NCBI GenBank assembly: GCA_036365145.1
Contig: JAEOAD010002712.1
Location: 3,615,001 to 3,679,000 of the forward strand
Source of the DNA: Orientallactaga sibirica
Lineage: Eukaryota; Chordata; Mammalia; Rodentia; Dipodidae
Direction: 5' to 3'
DNA: 64,000 bases
The notes beneath the pieces were generated by a model. The model worked only from the letters and a program-made list of their open reading frames with translations, had not been told where the DNA came from and made no database searches. Below, in pieces: positions 1-12,516 of this stretch (the stretch's first letter is position 1; every line of letters starts with the position of its first letter). The position numbers were made by a program, and so were the translations under genes.

Positions 1-6
1 AAATGG

Positions 7-171
7 GCCGGGTATGGTGGCACATGTCTTTAATCCCAGCACTCAGAAGGCAGAGGTAGGAGGATCACCTTGAGTTTGAGGCCACCCTGAGACTATATAG
101 AAATTTCCAGGTCAGCCTGGGCTGGAGCAAGACCCTACCTCAAAACAAACAAACAAACAAACAACAACAAC
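7..171 (+). mobile_element. B1-type SINE
   Basis: GGCCGGGTATGGTGGCACAT then TTTAATCCCAGCACTC, ending in an A/C-rich tail (AAAC repeats). Nearly full length. Confidence 0.9.
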
Positions 172-179
172 ATATATTT

Positions 180-280
180 GGTTAAAGGCACTTGCTTGCA
201 AAGCCAGCCAGCCTGAGTTCAATTCTCCAGATACGCACTTAAAGCCAGACATTTGTTTGCGACTGTAAGTAATCCTGGTA
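180..280 (+). mobile_element. tRNA-derived SINE, degraded
   Basis: GGTTAAAGGCACTTGCTTGC and AAAGCCAG match the family; the 5' tip is missing and the 3' part runs into a CA repeat. Confidence 0.6.
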
Positions 281-282
281 CA

Positions 283-372
283 ATTACATGCACACACGCG
301 CGCACACACACATGCACACACATGCGCATGCACACACACATGCACGCACACACATGCACACATGCACAGGCA
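283..372. repeat. (CA)n/(CATG)n microsatellite
   Basis: Alternating purine-pyrimidine CACACGCGCG and CACATGCACA runs, with Z-DNA potential. Confidence 0.85.
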
Positions 373-501
373 CAAAGAATGCAAAAACCATTTTCTTAGC
401 CATGCAATAACCGACTGAATTCACCCATGGCTGTAGCATGCTAACCCTGATCTATAGGTCAGACACACACTCAGTACAGTACAAGCCTCTAGGAAGCAAC
501 T

Positions 502-850
502 TGTGGTGGTCTGATTCAGGTGTCCCCCATAAACTTAGGTGTTCTGAATGCTAGGTTCCCAGCTGATGGAGATTTGGGAATTAAAGCCTTCTAGAGGTAG
601 TGTATTGTTGAGGACCGGCATATGGATATTATAACCAGTTTCCCCTTGCCAGTGTTTGGCACACTTTCCTGTTGCTGTTGTCCACCTGATGTTGGCCAGG
701 AGGTGATGTCCACCCTCTGCTCATGCCATCGTTTTCCCCTGCCATCATGGAGCTTCCCCTCAAGTCTATAAGCCAAAATAAACCTCTTTTTTCCTACAAG
801 TTGCTCTTGGAGAGATGATTTCTGCCAGCAATGCGTACCTGACTGCAACA
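502..850 (+). mobile_element. Solo LTR (MaLR-like), copy 1
   Basis: It begins TGTGGTGGTCTGATTCAGG and ends GACTGCAACA (TG...CA termini). It carries a poly(A) signal AATAAA at 777-782 near the 3' end, as an LTR should. It is closely related over its whole length to the element at 37936-38280. No internal retroviral region adjoins it. Confidence 0.7.
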
Positions 851-1107
851 CCACTGTAAAATACATCGTAGGAACACAGAAGGAGCGGGTAGGTGATATC
901 AGGTGCTCAGGGAAAGCTTCCAGAGGATGAGAAGCTTAAACATCCCACAGCAAAATGAACAGAAATCAAGTCTTTTAGGGAGAAAACTTGCACGGCCATG
1001 AGCAAAACAATGGTTTCTTAGAGATACAATAAAAGATAGAAAAATTACATTTTACCAAAATGAACATCTTTTCTGCTTCAAAGGACACCATCAAGAAAGT
1101 GAGAATT

Positions 1108-1171
1108 GGGCTGGAGAGATGGCTCAGTGGTAAAGGCACTTGCCTGCAAAGCCTAATGACCTGGGTGGGTT
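1108..1171 (+). mobile_element. tRNA-derived SINE, 3'-truncated
   Basis: Head GGGCTGGAGAGATGGCTCAG and the anticodon-arm equivalent; stops where the next B1 begins. Confidence 0.75.
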
Positions 1172-1179
1172 CTTAAAAA

Positions 1180-1321
1180 GCTGGGCGTTGTGGCACGCAC
1201 CTTTAATCCTAGCACTTGGGAGGCAGGGATAGGAGGATCATCATGAGTTCAAGGCCATCCTGAGACTACATAATGAATTCCAGGTCAGCCTGGGCTAGAG
1301 TGGAACCCTACCTCAAAAACA
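1180..1321 (+). mobile_element. B1-type SINE
   Basis: GCTGGGCGTTGTGGCACGCA then TTTAATCCTAGCACTT; full monomer with CTCAAAAAC tail. Confidence 0.9.
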
Positions 1322-1989
1322 AGAAAAAGTGAGAACTATCCATGAAATGGAGGCAGGTATCTCGGAAGCACAGCCCTGGTAAGAAGCCTGTGTCTGGGGT
1401 ATGAGAAAGCGCTGTTGCAGCTCAACAGCCAGACAGACAAGCCACGTTACAAACAGGCAGAGGAAGACACAAAAGCCAGTCAGCTCATGACACAGGAGTC
1501 AACGTGAGCAGCCACGAGGGAAGGGCGGGGGGAGGTGCAGGTCAGCACACCTTGATGAGCACCAGGAAGGAGCTCGTGGAAGCGACACCAGCACAATGGA
1601 CCTGGATGAGGCTCTGGAGGTGCCAGAGCCCACTTACATCCCTAGTCGGAATGTGTGAAATGGTGCACTTTCTCTGCCAGTCAGGCAGTTGTTCAACTCA
1701 GTGCAGCCACATAACCCAGGAGCTCTGCTCTTAGGTACACAGCCAACAGAAATGAACGTGTAAGTCCACAGAGAAGCTTGTACAGGTTCTGACAATCTGA
1801 GAAGAGTGGACTGAAGCCAGAAAACAGTACCAATTTTAGCATTTTAAAGTGACAGTAAGGTCATGCGTGTAACTTGCACATGAACTATTTTATTTTTATT
1901 CCTGTGCTGGGGTTGAGTCCTAGCTTGCTGGACAGGATCTCCACCACCGAGTGTAATTGCAGCCTCTAACACTGAATAGCAACTTATTA

Positions 1990-2220
1990 TTTTTTTTTTT
2001 AATGAGAGAAAAAGCAAGAGAGAGAGGGGAGAGAATTGGTGCACCAAGGCCTCCAGCCTCTGCAATTGAATTCCAGATGCATGTGACACCTTGTGCACAT
2101 GTGCAACCTTGTGTGCTTGTGTCACCTTGTGCATCTGGTTTACATGGGATTTGGAGAGTGGAACATGGGTCCTTAGGCTTCGCGGGCAAGTGCCTTAACT
2201 GCTAAGCCATTTCTCCAACC
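1990..2220 (-). mobile_element. tRNA-derived SINE
   Basis: T-run, GAGAGAGAG, then AAGCCATTTCTCCAACC at the right end. It contains an internal TTGTGCACATGTGCAACC-type expansion also seen at 44251. Confidence 0.85.
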
Positions 2221-3586
2221 GAATAGCAACTTCTTTGGTGCTGGGACATAGTTTAAAATTTATTTAAAAGTTTTACATGAACATTCATGAAGGCATATAT
2301 ATATCACACTAGTCTAAGAAGAGGGAATAATGGAAATGCCTCCTAACTGCTGAATGGAAACACAAATATGAAACACCCACACAACAGTGTGTCTGCAGCA
2401 GTAAAAAGGAATGAAGCACAGAGAAGTTCTGCCACATGACCTTGTCTTCCCACAAGGTCATACTCTGACCACCTCGTGCTGAGTGGAGGAGCACAAACAC
2501 TATGCCACGCACTGTAGGACCCATTTCCATGGACCATTCAATCACGACTCTGAATACTAAGGTCCACTGAACCGTCAAGTTGACAAGGTCAACTATGTGG
2601 TGTGTGAATTATATCAAACAATAGTTTTGAGATGAGGAGGTGAAGTCCAGAAAACAGAATTATCTAGCTTAGCCAGCAGCACACTGTGCTGGAGCTGGTG
2701 TTGGAAAGAGGAGAGGAGGCAGGAGAGACCTGGGTGGGGAGTGGTCAGCAGAGCCCACACAGCCCCTCTCCAACAAGCTGACCTCAAAACAGAGGAACAA
2801 GGACACAAGGAAGGCCCAAGACCACCGTCCTGCTCCAGCTCAGATGGGAAGAGCAACCCAGGACATGCACTGCTGGGCCAGGTCTCAAAGCCCAGCAGCA
2901 ATCAATCTTCTTACCTCCTGAGATTTAATGACCTCCTTGTCCACTGGGCAGATGGGCACTGCGTTCAGTTCTCTGAAGAGCAAAATAAAGAGAATCAGCG
3001 TTCAGTGTCTCACTCCAACAGTCCTTTCCAAGAGCAGCCCAGCACCCCAGCAGCACACTGTCTCCAAGTGGGCCCATCCTCATCTCCTCAGACACTGGTT
3101 CTTCACCCCATGTCACCCTGCACCCAACCTTACACACTTCCTTACTCTTTCAATCAGCCTGGAAAACTCTATGCATCCACCAGCACACGCAGTCCCCCGA
3201 CAGTGACAAATATGCCCTACTCTTGTTCATCACAAGATGCCACAATCTGCCTCCTTCCTCAGACAGGGACTCCATAGAAAAACAACAGTCCACACTGCCT
3301 TTGGCTTTCACTCTGGACCCTGGAGCTTAGCTGAGCAGGGGTTTGGAACACACAGGTACAGAGTATGTGGAGGAACATGTGAATGAATGAGAACTGCCAT
3401 GCCAGCCCCCGTGGAAGCCCGGTGGGTACACCCCTGGAAGAACATGCTCTACCATGTGTTTTTACTATGCTGGCAGTGCCTCACCCCGGACTCAAAACAG
3501 TGGGACCATCTGATCATGAACTGAAGGGCCCCCATAAACCCTTCCTTCTTTTTTTTTTTTTAAAGTAAGGAAACTGCCTTCAAAAA

Positions 3587-3776
3587 AATTGTTTATTTAT
3601 TTGAGAGCAACAGAGAGAGAAAGAGGCAGACAGAGAGGGAGAGAATGGGTGCACCAGAGCCTCCAGCCATTGCAAACGAACTCCAGATGTACGCACACCC
3701 TTGTGCATCTGGCTTATATGGGTACTGGGGAATAGAGCCTCAAACCAGTGTCCTTGGGCTTCATAAGCAAGCACTT
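3587..3776 (-). mobile_element. tRNA-derived SINE, 5' head missing
   Basis: TTTATTTATTTGAGAG tail through CCTTGTGCATCTGGCTTATA. It ends at GCAAGCACTT beside a TTAA microsatellite and lacks the CCATCTCTCCAGCC head. Confidence 0.8.
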
Positions 3777-4227
3777 AATTAATTAATTAATTTCCTTGAG
3801 GCTTTTGTTGACATGATGCTATTGCACAGGCTTTGCAGCCATCAGCAGTGGACAGTATCCGTCAGTAGGACCCCTGCAGACACCTGCCCTACACCCCAGC
3901 AAGGAGCAGCCACACACAAACATGGTGAGCCACGAGCCCTTCTGGACCCTTCCAGATAGCCAGCTCCCCACGACAGCCTGTGTGTACAGGGCTCTCTTCC
4001 AGGCGAGATAGGAGTAGTGTGAACCTTAAGAAAAAGGTGACCGTCCACAAAAGAGTGGCCAGCAACAAAGATTACTTTCAGGCCGTCACCCATAAGCCAG
4101 TCAGAACTCCTCCCATCTGTAGAACTGTGGCCAACCACAGCAATTCCCAACACCACAGAGTGAAGTGGCCACAGCAGGCTCTTGGATGCCAGGAACACCC
4201 TGCCAAGTTCTGGCCCTGCCTGCTCAC

Positions 4228-4446
4228 CTCAGGGACAGGATGCAGTGCTGGCAGAAGCGGTGCCCACAACCGGTCTGGTGGGGGTTGTGAAGCACTGAGC
4301 GGCAGAAGGCACATCTGTAGCGTTCTTCTAGTTGCTCCACAAACCGGTACTCAGTGTTGGGTTCAAAATCCAAGGAAATGGAGTTGCTGGAATTCTGGCG
4401 AATAAAACCACAGGACACTCCTCCATGCTCCCCTGAGTAAGCCATT
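4228..4446 (-). CDS. TRAF5: TRAF5 first coding exon (start codon to RING finger)
   Basis: TRAF5 is a cytoplasmic adaptor and RING-type E3 family member that couples TNF-receptor family members (CD40, LTBR, CD27, OX40) to NF-kB and JNK. The exon follows a pyrimidine-rich acceptor ending CAG, one base before the ATG at 4445-4443. It encodes 72 full codons and ends with AG at 4228 before a GTGAGC donor. The peptide starts MAYSGEHGG and contains CGFIRQNS, SISLDFEP and the RING sequence. Zinc ligands visible are C45-x2-C48, C60, H62, C65 and C68; the last pair must come from the next exon. The match to mammalian TRAF5 from memory is strong, with typical rodent-level substitutions. Phase 2 at the donor keeps the Arg73 codon split across the intron. 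In-frame sequence upstream of 4446 is intron. No premature stop or frameshift is seen. Confidence 0.96.
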
Positions 4447-7068
4447 CTGACATTAGGGAAAGAGAAGGGCAATTAAGTACAAAAATATCCAAATAAGGAC
4501 AGCCACTGAGTGTTTCATTACTTGTACCATAATTAGTGAACATCACCCACAGATCATTTAGTTATAACTTAAAGCAACGTCCTGCCACTGGGGGCTCCAG
4601 CAAAGGTCACCATGGGCTTTGGGGTGCTGAGGTGCAGGTTGGTAGCAAGACCCTATGTGATGGTTAATATTCACCGTCAACTTGAATGGATTTGAAGTAC
4701 CTAGAAGACACACCTCTGGGTATGTCTGTGGGGCCATCGGAGAGACTAGCTCAGCATGGGGGCACCATTCCATAGGCTGTGTTTCACTACTGTGACAAAC
4801 ACCCAGGAAGAAGTAGCTCGAGGGAGGAAGGATGTGTTTCGGCTTACAGTTGCACCATTTCAGGGAAGGAGGCATGGCAGCAGGAGTGGGTGGCGGCTGA
4901 TCACATTGCTTTCCATCAGGAAACAGCAACAACAGGGAACAGCTGTGTAACATCAAGGTCTGCCCACAGGATGCAATTCCTCCAGGGAGGTGCCATCTCC
5001 TGAAGACCACAATTTTCCCAACCATGCCACCAGCTGGGAACCAAGTGCCCCCAAACAGAAACCTCTAGGGACCATTTCACACTCAAATCACAACAAACTG
5101 GGGGTTCAGTGAGAATAAAACGAAGTCTGCTGAACACTGGCATGTCCCTTTCTCTGCTTTCAAATCCAAACAGACGTGGCAGGTGCTTCATACTCCTGCC
5201 ACCACAGCCACGAGCTGCTCCTGATGCCATGCCTACAACCCCTCACACTGCAGGCCAACAAACCTCTCCTCGCTTAAGTTGCTTCTTGTCAGGATTTGGC
5301 CACAGCCACGAGAAAAGCAACCACTCTACTCTGAGATGAGCTCTGTATCCATCAACCTTGAGTGAAATTGGGTGTTCACTACATTACAAGTGAAGTGCTA
5401 GATTGTTCTCCCAAAAGAGAAAGACCTGAAGTGAAGGTTAAGGTTTTCCAGAAGTCTTTCACATACATTTCTTGCCACCAGTCTCAATCTCTTCCTCTCT
5501 CCCCATCATGCAATACACCAGATATCCGTGTCCCCTTAAGATTCGAATGTTGACGTTCAGTCTCCAAGTTGATGAAATCTGAAGGTGAGGTCTTCAGGAG
5601 ACAATGAGGCAAGGTGGGTGGCGCCCTTGCGTGTGAGATTTGTACCTTACTAAGAGTCCAGAAAGCGCCTTCATGCCCTGCGGTGTGTGATGCTGGTGCA
5701 ATCAATCTGCAGCCCGGAAGTGACCCCTGACCAGAGCCTGGCCCTGTGGCACCCTAATCCAGAACCGTCAGAACGGATATCATTTATGAGCCACCTGTCC
5801 CATGGTGCCTTGCTGTATGTAGCCATCGACACTAAAACAGCACCAAGTTGCATCATTTCTCACCTATTACTGCTCTTTGCTCCAGCCCAGTCTCCATGCT
5901 ATAAGCCAAGGAGACACTTTCCACGTACCACTGCCATCAGCCATCTCCCTACCTTTCAATGGCTTTCCTGAGCTCAGAGGACATTCTACAGTGCTAACCA
6001 GGATGGAGGCTGAATCTCCCCACTCAGCAGTCCACTGGACCTCTCATCCCTCACTCCGGACACTCCAGCCACACAGGATTTCTTTTAGTTCTTACACCAC
6101 ATCGCGCTTTCCTCCATCACAGGACCTCGGCCCAAGCTGCTCTGCCTGGTGTGTGTCCCTGTTGTGGAACTCTGTCCTCAAGACATTACATGGCCATTCC
6201 CGTCTTGAAATCAGAGCAGCTGGGACAACCCACCTCACAAGATCAGGCCCACTAGCGTCCTTTCCTGGAGGACAGGACAGTTTTACAAGGTGCGTAAGAT
6301 GGTCTGTGATGGCTCATGAAGCAGTGCATAAAGCCGTGTCCATCCCCAGGGATATAGAAGTGCTGAATGAATGCCGGGTGGTGAGGGGGGGCATTTCTTT
6401 GTTGGTGTAGCCACCCATGTGCACAGGTAGGTTACCCCACGCCCATGCTCTTGAAGGTGACCCCATTGGCCAAGCTAGATGTGGGGTGGAATCGTTTATT
6501 TGGTCTGTCATTGGTGCTGTATTGGGGTGAGCAGGTATTTGTTCATGTCTCCCCAGGAAAAGTTCACGCAACAGTCCCTTCTCGTCTTCTTGCGTTTGTT
6601 AGCTCACACGTCACTCTTCAAGTGTGGTGTCTAGACAAGCTTTCCCACCTCCGCCTGGTCTAATGGCAGAAGTTCTGCCAAACAATCTGCAAAGTCCACA
6701 CAGCCTTCGGCAGTGGTTGGGACTGTGGGTGAGGATGGGAGGACTTTTTCTATACAACCCTTTTGAATTTTTGAATATGAATGCATTGCCCAATCAAAAT
6801 AAATAAAAAAGAACAAAACCTGAACAGCCACTAAGTCTTATCACCAGTTTTTCCTCCAGAGCAACAAGGTCTTGAGATTAGACATGTGCTGTGACTCTGA
6901 TTTATGCCTGTGTCCCTCAGTGACACAGTTCACATCTGCGCTTGCTCATCGCTGTACCCCACCCCCAACACTGTGCCTGGTGGGGAGAACTCAGTATTTA
7001 CTGAAGCAATGTTTTTAGATGGACTTTTTTAAACCTCTGTGGTAATGAACGCTGGCCTCTAATAGCAA

Positions 7069-7251
7069 TTTTTTTAAATATATTTTATTTGTTTGAGAGA
7101 AAGAAGCAGAGAGAAAAAGCACCAATGCAAACGAACTCCAAATGTACGTGCCCCCTTGTGCATCTGGCTTATGTGGGTACTGGAGAGTCAAACCGGGATC
7201 CTTTGGCTTTGCAGGCAAATGCCTTAACCGCTAAGCCATCTCTCCAGCCCC
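7069..7251 (-). mobile_element. tRNA-derived SINE (outer member of nested block)
   Basis: TATTTTATTTGTTTGAGAG to AAGCCATCTCTCCAGCCCC. It follows the left copy of the 16-bp duplication TCTAATAGCAATTTTT (7058-7073). Confidence 0.9.
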
Positions 7252-7264
7252 CCAATATATATAT

Positions 7265-7417
7265 ATTTTTTTTGGTTTTTCGAGGTAGGGTTTCACTCTA
7301 GCTCAGGCTGACCTGGAATTCACTATGTAGTCTCAGGGTGGCCTCGAACTCACAGTGATCCTCCTACCTCTGCCTCCCAAGTGCTGGGATTAAAGGTGTG
7401 CACCACCATTCCTGGCC
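7265..7417 (-). mobile_element. B1-type SINE (nested)
   Basis: GGTTTTTCGAGGTAGGGTTT to CACCATTCCTGGCC. It is flanked by CCAATATATATATAT copies, a probable target-site duplication. Confidence 0.9.
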
Positions 7418-7463
7418 TCCAATATATATATATGTATATATATATATTTTTTTTTTTTTTTTT

Positions 7464-7680
7464 GGAGAGAGACAGAGAGAGAGAGAGAGGAAGACAGATA
7501 GAGATGGGTGCACCAGCAGCCTCTCAGCTGCTGCGAACAAAATCCAGATGCGTGCGTTCCCTTGTGGTCAAGTGTGGCATTGCGCCCTTGCATCTGGCTA
7601 AACATGGGACCTGGAGATTGGAACCAGCATTCTTAGGCTTAGGAGGCAGACGCCTTAACCACGAAGCCATCTCTCCAGCA
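7464..7680 (-). mobile_element. tRNA-derived SINE, long subfamily
   Basis: It contains the extra segment CTTGTGGTCAAGTGTGGCAT then TGCGCCCTTG, shared with 36684 and 55299. The CTCF-like core is decayed here (CCACAAGGGAACGC on the minus strand). Confidence 0.9.
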
Positions 7681-7693
7681 CTCCAATTTTTTT

Positions 7694-7860
7694 TTAATGG
7701 CGGAAGGGATATTTGTTGATGCTTACAGATCCAGGGGAAGTTCCATAATGGCAAAAGAAGTTGGCCTATTTTCACAGGTCCAAGCAGAGAGAGAGAGAGA
7801 GAAGCCACACGTCAAATCCCTAAAATTACACCGCAAGCAAGCACAACTCCAGGTACTTTT
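7694..7860 (-). mobile_element. LTR-related fragment
   Basis: GCTTACAGATCCAGGGGAAG then TTCCATAATGGCA resembles the reverse complement of the solo LTR 3' part (TGCCATCATGGAGCTTCCCC then TCAAGTCTATAAGCC). It is degraded. It closes a nested insertion block bounded by a 16-bp target duplication. Confidence 0.4.
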
Positions 7861-8400
7861 GTCTAATAGCAATTTTTAACCTTTTTTTAAAGCATGACTT
7901 CTCCCATCTTTGAGAATGAGATGAAAAGTCCAGACCCTCTCCCCCGACACAGTCCACACAGCTGGTTTCTGGACATGCAGGAGCTTCTGCCGGGCTTGGC
8001 TCCCAGATGAGGTGCAGACGCCTCTGCTGCAGGAATGCTGTCACTTTGGGGTACGACATGACAGTCAGCATTGAATTGGAAAAGGTGAGTCTGGGAGCCT
8101 CCTGGGCAGTCCCTGGGAGGTCATCTTCCACATGGCCTGGTCAGGAAGCTGACCCACAGATCTGCTGTGCTTGGCTCCTCCAGATCCTCACGGCTCTTCT
8201 GCTGAGGTCGCCTTGACCTGGTCGCAGCTGTGTGGCCTGACAAGTGGGGGTGAGAGGTGAGTGGCCACTGTGGTCCTGCTCTGCTCAGCTCATCTTCTGG
8301 CCTTTTCTTCCTGTGTGTTCTGGGTGGCCTCTCCCTGCTAGAGTGCTGACTAAGTTTTTCTGTGAACCTGACATCGCTCTAAAATAAAATCAGTTTTTTT

Positions 8401-8409
<9 letters not shown>

Positions 8410-8443
<34 letters not shown>
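8410..8443. repeat. (ATT)n microsatellite
   Basis: ATTATTATT run of about 11 units at the poly(A) end of the adjoining minus-strand B1. Confidence 0.9.
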
Positions 8444-8444
<1 letters not shown>

Positions 8445-8590
8445 GGTTTTTCCAGGTAGAGTCTCACTTTCTAGCTCAGGCTGACCTGGAACTCACTATG
8501 TAGTCTCAGGGTGGCCTCAAACTCACAGTGATCCTCCTACCTCTGCTTCCCGAGTGCTAGGATTAAAGGCATGGGCCACCATGCCTGGCT
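8444..8590 (-). mobile_element. B1-type SINE
   Basis: GGTTTTTCCAGGTAGAGTCT to CACCATGCCTGGCT, full monomer. Confidence 0.9.
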
Positions 8591-9412
8591 AAAATTGGTT
8601 TTTAATAAGGAGACTTTGGGTTTATGTGAGTTATATCTACCAATGTGTTACATTTGAGATTAAAATGGAGTAGCTTAAAAATAATTCACTAGTTCACTTT
8701 AATATGAGTTAACTATATGTTAATATCAATAATATTTTTATGAAAAAAATAACCATTTTTCCAAACAAAAAGAAAGAGCAGTACAGTTTGACTTGTTGCA
8801 TCTCTTCCACGTGTGGCTTGACAGAACACAGCCAAGCCCAAGTTTGGCTCCTGTAGAACCCCACAGCACACAGCTTCTGGAAAACACTGCCTTCGTGAAG
8901 GAAGAGAAGTGGCTCAGTGTCTCCATTCTATGAAAATAGTTCTACGTATGCTTGCCATGGAAAGAGTGTGAGGTGGCCCCAGGCATGGTGTACCAACCGA
9001 CAGCGAACAATGTGTTCTCCTGGGGACAGTTCCAGTCTGCAGCATTTGCAACCATCTGTGGCTAAGTCCCACCACGGCTGCTTCGAGATGCCAAGGCCAG
9101 AGGCCACTGAATGCCAGGTGGGCAGCAGTGGACACAAAGGGCTCTTCCCTCTGTAGAGCACTGACAAGCACCAGTAATGCCATAGGAGCTGCTTGGAAGT
9201 GCCAATGGTTCTGGGCAGGCCTAACTGACCCTCGCTCTCATGGACACGCTCTTGGTTCCACTGGACATCCAGCAGAAGCCTGGAGAAGCCCTGCCTGCTT
9301 CTTGCTCTCCCGGTCATGTGCATTCAGATCAGGTGTGTGTGCCTGGTCATCACAGGCCTTATTTACTGCCCCAATCTACTGCTGTCCAACACTGGGATTT
9401 TTAAAAAAGATA

Positions 9413-9601
9413 TTTATATTTTTATTTATTTGAGAGAGAGAGAAAGAGAATGGGTGCACCAGGGCTTCAGCCGCTGCAAACAAACTCCAGATACATGCGC
9501 CCCCTTGTGCATCTGGCTTACGTGGGTCCTGGGAAACTGAACCTGGGTCCTTTGGCTTTGCAGGCAATCACCTTAACAGCTAAGCCATCTCTCCAGCCCC
9601 A
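9413..9601 (-). mobile_element. tRNA-derived SINE
   Basis: TTTTATTTATTTGAGAGAG to GCCATCTCTCCAGCCCC, full length. Confidence 0.92.
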
Positions 9602-10439
9602 ACACTGGTTTTTATGTAATTGGGTTTTAAGTTTAGACATTTTTTGAACTCACCATTTATGTTCAGTTGTAAGGTAGGGATTTGGGGTATTTCCAGGCAG
9701 TATCCTTGTATAAGAAAGGAGCCATGGTGTCGGCCAAGGTGGAGTCCTGCTCCCTCCTCCCAAGTTCCCTCTGGTCTCCTCCCCGGGTTCACCCACAGGA
9801 AAGCCCAGCAGAACTCTGGCAGGCCCAGGATGTCTGTGCCTTCTCTAACCAGACACCGCCAGCTGTATGGTCACTCTGAGGCTGTTTTTCATAGGAATGA
9901 ATAAGCAACCCAACTTGTTAAAACCTCCTCTCTGTGCAGCAGGGAGTACGTACAGTGAGAGTAAAGGAGCTCAGTTCTTACAAACAAGGAAGAGGCCATC
10001 AAGACCACAAGTGACAGAGTGGCATGCAGCCTGTCTGCAGCCAACAGCAGCTCACCCGCCTTCCTGTGATGGAATGCTCAGAGCTGGATTTAAACCATGG
10101 AGGAATTGTTAATTCAGCCAAGACAGAGGAAGAAATTGCACCCATGTGTTCCCGAAAATCTCTAATCTTCTTTTACATGCTGCTTTCAAAGTTTTCATTT
10201 TATAAACAGATGTATCTTTTCTGGGAGAATCTTTTAAGAGCTCAAAGGGTAGCTATGGACATTCAATTCTTTCCTCATGTATGTCTTCTGATTCATTTCC
10301 GGACAGCACACACGAACAGCCTCACACTCTGAAGCTTTCAACTACCACAAAAAGGTCTCAGCTTTAACAAACAATAGTAAGTCCTTGTCGGTCTCTTCAC
10401 ACCCTCTCCAGAGCCCCCCAATACCCTGTTTGGATATTT

Positions 10440-10606
10440 CTCTCTCTCTCTCTCTCTTTTTTTTTTTTTCTGAAGTAGGGTCTCACTCTAGCCCAGGCTG
10501 ACCTGGAACTCACTCTGTAGTCCCAGGCTGGTCTGAAACTCACAGCGATCCTCCTACTTCTGCCTCCCGAGTGCTGAGATTAAAGGCATGCGCCACCACG
10601 CCCAGC
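10440..10606 (-). mobile_element. B1-type SINE with (CT)n at tail
   Basis: CT run and T run, then GAAGTAGGGTCTCACTCTAG to CACCACGCCCAGCT. Confidence 0.9.
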
Positions 10607-12516
10607 TATTTTTCATGTATTATACCATAGCTCCTGAAACAAGCTCAAGAACAGTATCACCATAGTTTCTCAGGTTCTGTTTCTTGGGGAGTTAGGGAAC
10701 TAAAGAGCCCATCTCGGACGGAAAGGGGCACAGGACCAGCAACCTGCTTGCATCTGTGCTCTGTCTCTGCCCAGCTTTGCATCCTTGAGTGAGACCCTCT
10801 CGCTCCTCAACCCCCACAGATCACTCATGTGCCTCTTCATGTACAGACACAGTGTGTTCTGCTTCCTGCAATAGCTCCTTCCTTGGTCATTCCACCATCT
10901 CTGAGGCCCTCTGGGGGCAGAGGACGTCAGGCATGAAATGAGCCGCCAAAGGAGACCTAGACAAGAATAGCTGGCACTTCCTGGGGTGTCTGCTGATTCC
11001 ACATAGCAAGCATCTCAGCTGGTCTGAAATAGGCATTTCCTAGATGAGAGACATGAAAGAAATTTCCCAGACAGTATCATAAAAGTTCTAGAATGGTTAA
11101 TGAACTGCAGCCAGAGTGGACCGGAAGTCATTTGCTCAGATCCAGTCTATACTCTTGCTATGCTGGGGTCTGTGCCAGGAGATAGGATGAGGGTTGACCC
11201 CACACACTCTGTTTCCTGGAAGGAGGCAAAGTGGGAGAAAGGTTCCCTTCCCCGGTGCTGGGCAGCGTCTCAATGTGACTTAGTCTATGTGGCTTGTACC
11301 ACTGCCAGATGGGGCCCTGTCCATGGATGCATTCCCATTAGGCCAGCCCAGTACAGTCCCAGTTCCTGAGCTGCAGAATCACCAACTTCCATGCTCTGCC
11401 TGCCCTGTGCCTTCAGCTCTAGAGATGAAGCTTCCACCATTGTGGCTCTTCTCCCTGCTGCCTTGCTCTGCATCTCCTGCTGGCTGGCTGCCCAGCTCTT
11501 CCATCTCTGTGTGCTTGACTCCAGCCTGCATGAACTCCATAGCCAGGAATCTCACATTGTGCACCCAGTCTGGTTTGCTCAGGGATGTTACACTGTTGGG
11601 AAGAGAATGCTTCAACGGAGGGCAGGGCAGCCCTGCTGACCCAAGGCAGCAACCCACAAAGGGAGGCATTTCGGAGGTCACATGCATAGGTCTAGAAGTG
11701 GACTAGTAGGGAGCATGAGGGTGAGGAACAGGAAAGATATGCCCAGCCTCCTGGGAGGTGGCTGTGACACGAGATGAGGCAGGGAATCCAGGGGTGTATG
11801 TGTTGGAGATCTTCCATGGCCAGGCTGCCGCCTTCCAGAACATGTGGAGGAAGTGAGACAGTTAGCTCCCTGTAGGCAGTAGGGTCAGGGTCTATGGGGA
11901 ATGGTAGACCATGGCTCAAGGACAGAAAAGGAAAAGAATTCGGTCAACAACTTTCAGAACACGTTCAACCAGTTGGGAGAGGGAATGGATGAAATGACCT
12001 CGGTGCATGACCCTCCCTCTGATCGGGTAAAGCAATGCGTGATCAGCAACTCACTTAGGCTGAGGGGTGTGCAGTCCCCTCACTGGCTCACCTCCAGTTT
12101 GCAGGAAGAATAATGAGTCTGAGTAAAGATGACCTCAGTCTCTAGTTCTCACCATAAAAGGCCAGTAAACCAGACAGCTCACAGCAATCTCTTTCACTGT
12201 CCCTCCGCCTGGCAGTCCTTTTAGTCACCGCCTTAACAAATCTACTTTCACTTGCTCACTCCTGGCCTGCATTCCTCAAATTTTCCTTGGTGTGTGACAA
12301 TGAACTGATTCTAGGTGCAGCTTTGGTGGCCACTAATTTTCTAGCGTCCCAGCCTTCCAGGGTAAGAAGTATTCTCAGGTGCTCACAAACCCTGCATCAG
12401 GGTGGGGGTGAGGCATGAATCAGAAGAGTCGACATCTCGTGTCTCTTTTACCAGAATAAGTTATATGATTTGTCACAATTATATTATTTATCAGTGAATT
12501 AAGATTTGCAGGATCA

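Larger units (their letters stand above)
1..4227 (-). other. TRAF5: TRAF5 intron 2 (5' portion)
   Basis: This stretch follows the TRAF5 exon donor on the minus strand. I searched by eye for the next exon, which completes the RING finger and begins the TRAF zinc fingers, and did not find it, so it should lie beyond the left edge. The stretch holds B1 and tRNA-derived SINEs, one solo LTR and a CA-rich microsatellite, listed separately. Between about 2220 and 3540 I see unique sequence without a gene. Confidence 0.8.

Noticed and set aside
1..4227. TRAF5 exon 3 (end of RING finger)
   Set aside because: Searched for on the minus strand and not found; the intron probably extends beyond the window.
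4651..5330. Old interspersed repeat (GATGGTTAATATTCACCGTC and GGCTTACAGTTGCACC blocks)
   Set aside because: It looks like a degraded rodent LTR-type repeat, but I could not name the family or set limits, so it is not listed as a feature.
5496..5760. MaLR/DNA-transposon-like wording (GATGAAATCTGAAGGTGAGG, GAGTCCAGAAAGCGCC)
   Set aside because: Similarity to ancient LTRs is from memory and weak; a profile search would be needed.
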